From CADEER01 sp965216585 (GTDB taxonomy: Bacteria > Desulfobacterota > Binatia > HRBIN30 > CADEER01), in NCBI GenBank assembly GCA_965216585.1, contig CBDCGC010000002.1, positions 62,001 through 126,000 of the forward strand: 64,000 nucleotides of DNA. Direction: 5' to 3'. The notes beneath the pieces are model-generated. The model was not told the origin of the DNA, made no database searches, and saw only the letters and a program-made list of their open reading frames with translations. Shown piece by piece: positions 61,645-64,000 of this stretch. Within the stretch, counting starts at the first letter, position 1; every line of letters begins with the position of its first letter. The position numbers and the translations under genes are program-made.

Positions 61645-64000
61645 ATGCTAACGCGGGCTCACCTGGACACGTTCGAGGGCTCTTCGTTAGGATCGTCCGG
61701 ATCTTCAGTCGCCTGGGTGTGGCTGTTGGGCCTTGTGACGGTTTTGATGGTCACGGCGGTCATTGCGCAACCTGTTCAGGCGCTCAAGGCGGCGTATGTT
61801 CGCGGGGCGTCACAACCGTGGCGCTCGAACGCCAACGAAGTCGCGATGGATCGGGTCTTCGGTCCATCGGGTTGGGATGATCTGCGTATGGCGAGCGGCG
61901 CCGCAGTGTTCGCCGTCGGTACGGGGGATGACTACGACTTCGTCTTCATAGAAGGGGGGGATAGAACCACCATCGAACTCGGCGACTTCTTGGCGGCGCA
62001 CGCAGCGACAATCGACGCATGGGTTCAACAGGGGGGACATCTATTCATCAATTCTGCACCCAGGGAGGGGACGACCTTTTCCTTGGGATTCGGTGTCACG
62101 CTCAACCATCCAGATATTTCCCTGGAAGTGGTGGCGACCGATTCTGCGTTCCCGGTACATGTTGGTCCCTTCGGCCCCGTGCAATATCCGCTTAGCGGTT
62201 TCCCCGTCGCGATGGGTACGCTCTCAGGCGTCGGGCTTGCGGGGATCCTCGAACGACCGGGCGACGGCGCGCACATCCTCAGTGAGCTTGCAGTCGGCGG
62301 TGGGTATGCGCTTTTCGGCAGTATGTCGGCTAGCGATCTCCACACGCCGCAGCCGGATGCAAGGGATCTGCACGCGAACATCGTTTGCTACGCCGCGGCA
62401 ACCGGACGAAGCGACGGTGATGAAGACGGGTGGCCAGATCTTTGTGACAACTGTCCGATCGATCCGAATCCCGACCAATCAGATTCCGACGGCGATGATG
62501 TCGGTGACCCCTGCGATGGTTGTTTCGGTGTTGGGCCTGATAGCGACGGTGATGCGACCTGTGATGATGGTGACAACTGTCCACTCACCGCCAACGCCGG
62601 GCAGGAAGACGCGGACGCAGACGGAATCGGTGATGCCTGCGATGACGACGATGACGACGATGGAATCCTCGATGCTGCCGACAACTGCCGACTTGTCGTC
62701 AACCCCTTGCAGAACGACGCTGATGGCGACGGGGTCGGCGATCTGTGTGATTCCGATCGCGATGGGGACGGAGTCGACAACGACTCTGACAACTGCGCCG
62801 ACACCCCGAACAGCGACCAGGTCGACTCTGAGGGGGACGGTGTTGGCGACCTGTGCGACAACTGTCCCTCCGATGTGAATCCTCCAATCGAGTTTACGTT
62901 TGCTGACTATGTGTCGGACCTCGATTCGCACGTCATTTCTGCAGTCGGTTTGGTCTTCGCTCCCTACACGTTCTCGGGGGGATTCTCTGGCTCGTCGATA
63001 ACGGACAGCATGATCTTCGACTTTGGCAATATTCTTCACACCGACTTGACCTCGTTCATCTCCTATACCGGAGGCGAGGTTATCGCCGGGGAGTCCGCGT
63101 TTGGTATCGGAAGCAGATACGTGACGAGCAAGCGAGGAAGCGTCTTCTTTCTCGCTGCCGACACGATCTCTATCGACTATTTCAGCATCACGGGCAACCT
63201 TGCTGCGGATGGGGCAGGGGCCGCCGATGGCGCGGTTTTCCCGTTCGCTGTGGCGGGGACGCCGTACACCTTGTTTCTGAAACGCGTCTTCGACGCGCGG
63301 ATCCCATCTGTCAATCAACTCGTCGTAGTTCCTGGTCACGGGACCGGAGCCGCTCATTCATTTGCGACTGACACGAATGACGGTCTTCACACCGTTTCAG
63401 GCGTTTCGGATGCCGGCAGGATCTACTACGCGCTGGTTGCGCGACTGAACGGACTGTCACTCAGCGACAACGCAGCCATACGGATTGCCAGTGCCTTGGT
63501 ACCACCGTTGGGCCAGCCGGATTCGGATGGTGACGGATCCGGGGATGCTTGTGATGCTGATGACGACGAGGATGGCATCCTCGATGCGGTAGACAATTGC
63601 CCGGTGCAGTCGAATACGGCCCAAGGGGACTTGGATGCAGACGGTGTGGGTGATGCCTGTGATGACGACATGGACGGCGATGGTGTTGAAGATAGTTCGG
63701 ACAACTGTCCAGTTCATGCGAACGCAGGTCAGGAGGACGCCGATGGTGATTTTCAGGGAGATGCCTGTGACCCCTGTTTTGGGATCGGTGACAATTCTGA
63801 TGCTGATATGTTCTGCGACGATTCGGACAACTGTGTGTTGGTCGCAAACGGCGATCAAGCCGATCTCGACGGCGACGGCGAGGGCGATGCTTGCGATGTC
63901 GATGACGATGACGACGGCGCGCCGGACGTTTCTGATAACTGCCCCCTGCAGGTCAATCCAAGTCAATCCGACTCAGATGTGGACGGTGATGGTGATGCCT
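61645..64000 (+). CDS. large secreted thrombospondin-type-3 repeat protein (3' end beyond window)
   Basis: At least 785 residues, open to the window edge. GGAGGG precedes ATG 61645, then an N-terminal hydrophobic signal (VWLLGLVTVLMVTAVIA). Residues about 60-250 look like a glutaminase-like or DUF4350-type fold (FVFIEGGDRTTIELGDFL, WVQQGGHLFINSAP). Two long blocks of TSP3 repeats (DSDGDDVGDPCD, DADGDGVGDLCDSDRDGDG, DNCPxxxNxxQ) bind Ca and frame a ~200-residue domain (ISAVGLVFAPYTFSGG ... IRIASALVPP). Base composition is visibly lower in GC than the rest of the window. Likely surface or extracellular. Confidence 0.82.
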   Translation, partial: MLTRAHLDTFEGSSLGSSGSSVAWVWLLGLVTVLMVTAVIAQPVQALKAAYVRGASQPWRSNANEVAMDRVFGPSGWDDLRMASGAAVFAVGTGDDYDFVFIEGGDRTTIELGDFLAAHAATIDAWVQQGGHLFINSAPREGTTFSLGFGVTLNHPDISLEVVATDSAFPVHVGPFGPVQYPLSGFPVAMGTLSGVGLAGILERPGDGAHILSELAVGGGYALFGSMSASDLHTPQPDARDLHANIVCYAAATGRSDGDEDGWPDLCDNCPIDPNPDQSDSDGDDVGDPCDGCFGVGPDSDGDATCDDGDNCPLTANAGQEDADADGIGDACDDDDDDDGILDAADNCRLVVNPLQNDADGDGVGDLCDSDRDGDGVDNDSDNCADTPNSDQVDSEGDGVGDLCDNCPSDVNPPIEFTFADYVSDLDSHVISAVGLVFAPYTFSGGFSGSSITDSMIFDFGNILHTDLTSFISYTGGEVIAGESAFGIGSRYVTSKRGSVFFLAADTISIDYFSITGNLAADGAGAADGAVFPFAVAGTPYTLFLKRVFDARIPSVNQLVVVPGHGTGAAHSFATDTNDGLHTVSGVSDAGRIYYALVARLNGLSLSDNAAIRIASALVPPLGQPDSDGDGSGDACDADDDEDGILDAVDNCPVQSNTAQGDLDADGVGDACDDDMDGDGVEDSSDNCPVHANAGQEDADGDFQGDACDPCFGIGDNSDADMFCDDSDNCVLVANGDQADLDGDGEGDACDVDDDDDGAPDVSDNCPLQVNPSQSDSDVDGDGDA

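Noticed and set aside
1..64000. rRNA, tRNA or other RNA genes
   Set aside because: No cloverleaf or rRNA-like sequence was recognised; a covariance search would be needed to exclude them fully.

Overview
This is a high-GC, gene-dense stretch of a Gram-negative chromosome. Evidence for the envelope type is the outer-membrane barrels, lipoprotein signals, a LapA-like protein and FeoAB. The many secreted proteins that join Pro/Thr linkers to a paired EF-hand (dockerin-like) module ending in a Cys, next to FixJ-like regulators, Ppk1 and FG-GAP proteins, recall deltaproteobacterial or Binatota-like lineages. That placement is inference; no rRNA or tRNA gene was seen.

Left part (1-11 kb): the 3' part of recB overlapping recD (recombinational repair), two FixJ/LuxR-type regulators with atypical receiver domains, a small HD alarmone hydrolase, and a sigma-54 activator divergent from a protein that looks like a radical SAM enzyme with its cluster cysteines replaced, fused to a methyltransferase-like domain. 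From 11 to 26 kb lies a surface-protein island: two related VVW-repeat proteins, an FG-GAP protein and a subtilase/sedolisin-like protease, each ending in the same 59-residue Cys-to-Cys EF-hand module, then a Cys-rich exported protein and a DUF748 (AsmA-like) protein. ppk1 sits inside this island.

Metal locus (26-35.5 kb): bfd-bfr, an outer-membrane porin and feoA-feoB, each with a 17-bp Fur-box-like palindrome upstream, followed on the same strand by an MbnP-like protein, a barrel protein with a CDLC motif and a small Cys/His-rich exported protein. A sulfatase-like lipoprotein is inserted on the other strand. Next (35.5-49.7 kb) come another EF-hand/PT-rich protein, a heptamer tandem repeat, and mostly housekeeping genes: HIT protein, pseudouridine synthase, glutaryl-CoA-dehydrogenase-like enzyme, a Phd/VapC toxin-antitoxin pair, a CBS/DUF21 transporter-like protein, FabF, two ArsA-like ATPases, a LapA-TPR protein, rsfS-nadD, and a TauD-like dioxygenase coupled to a class I amidotransferase.

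Right part (49.7-64 kb): more accessory content. It holds a secreted zinc metalloprotease, a pectin-acetylesterase/Notum-like enzyme, a metallo-beta-lactamase lipoprotein, an FAD oxidoreductase and serine hydrolase pair, a Cys-rich anchored protein, a GST, a lipase, a GFA-domain remnant and a large thrombospondin-type-3 repeat protein that runs off the window. A ~125-bp intergenic repeat occurs in three good copies and one weak copy between 51.4 and 60.1 kb. Candidates for undescribed biology are the shared EF-hand module family, the cysteine-less radical-SAM-like fusion, the MbnP-like metal locus beside feoAB, and the dispersed intergenic repeat.
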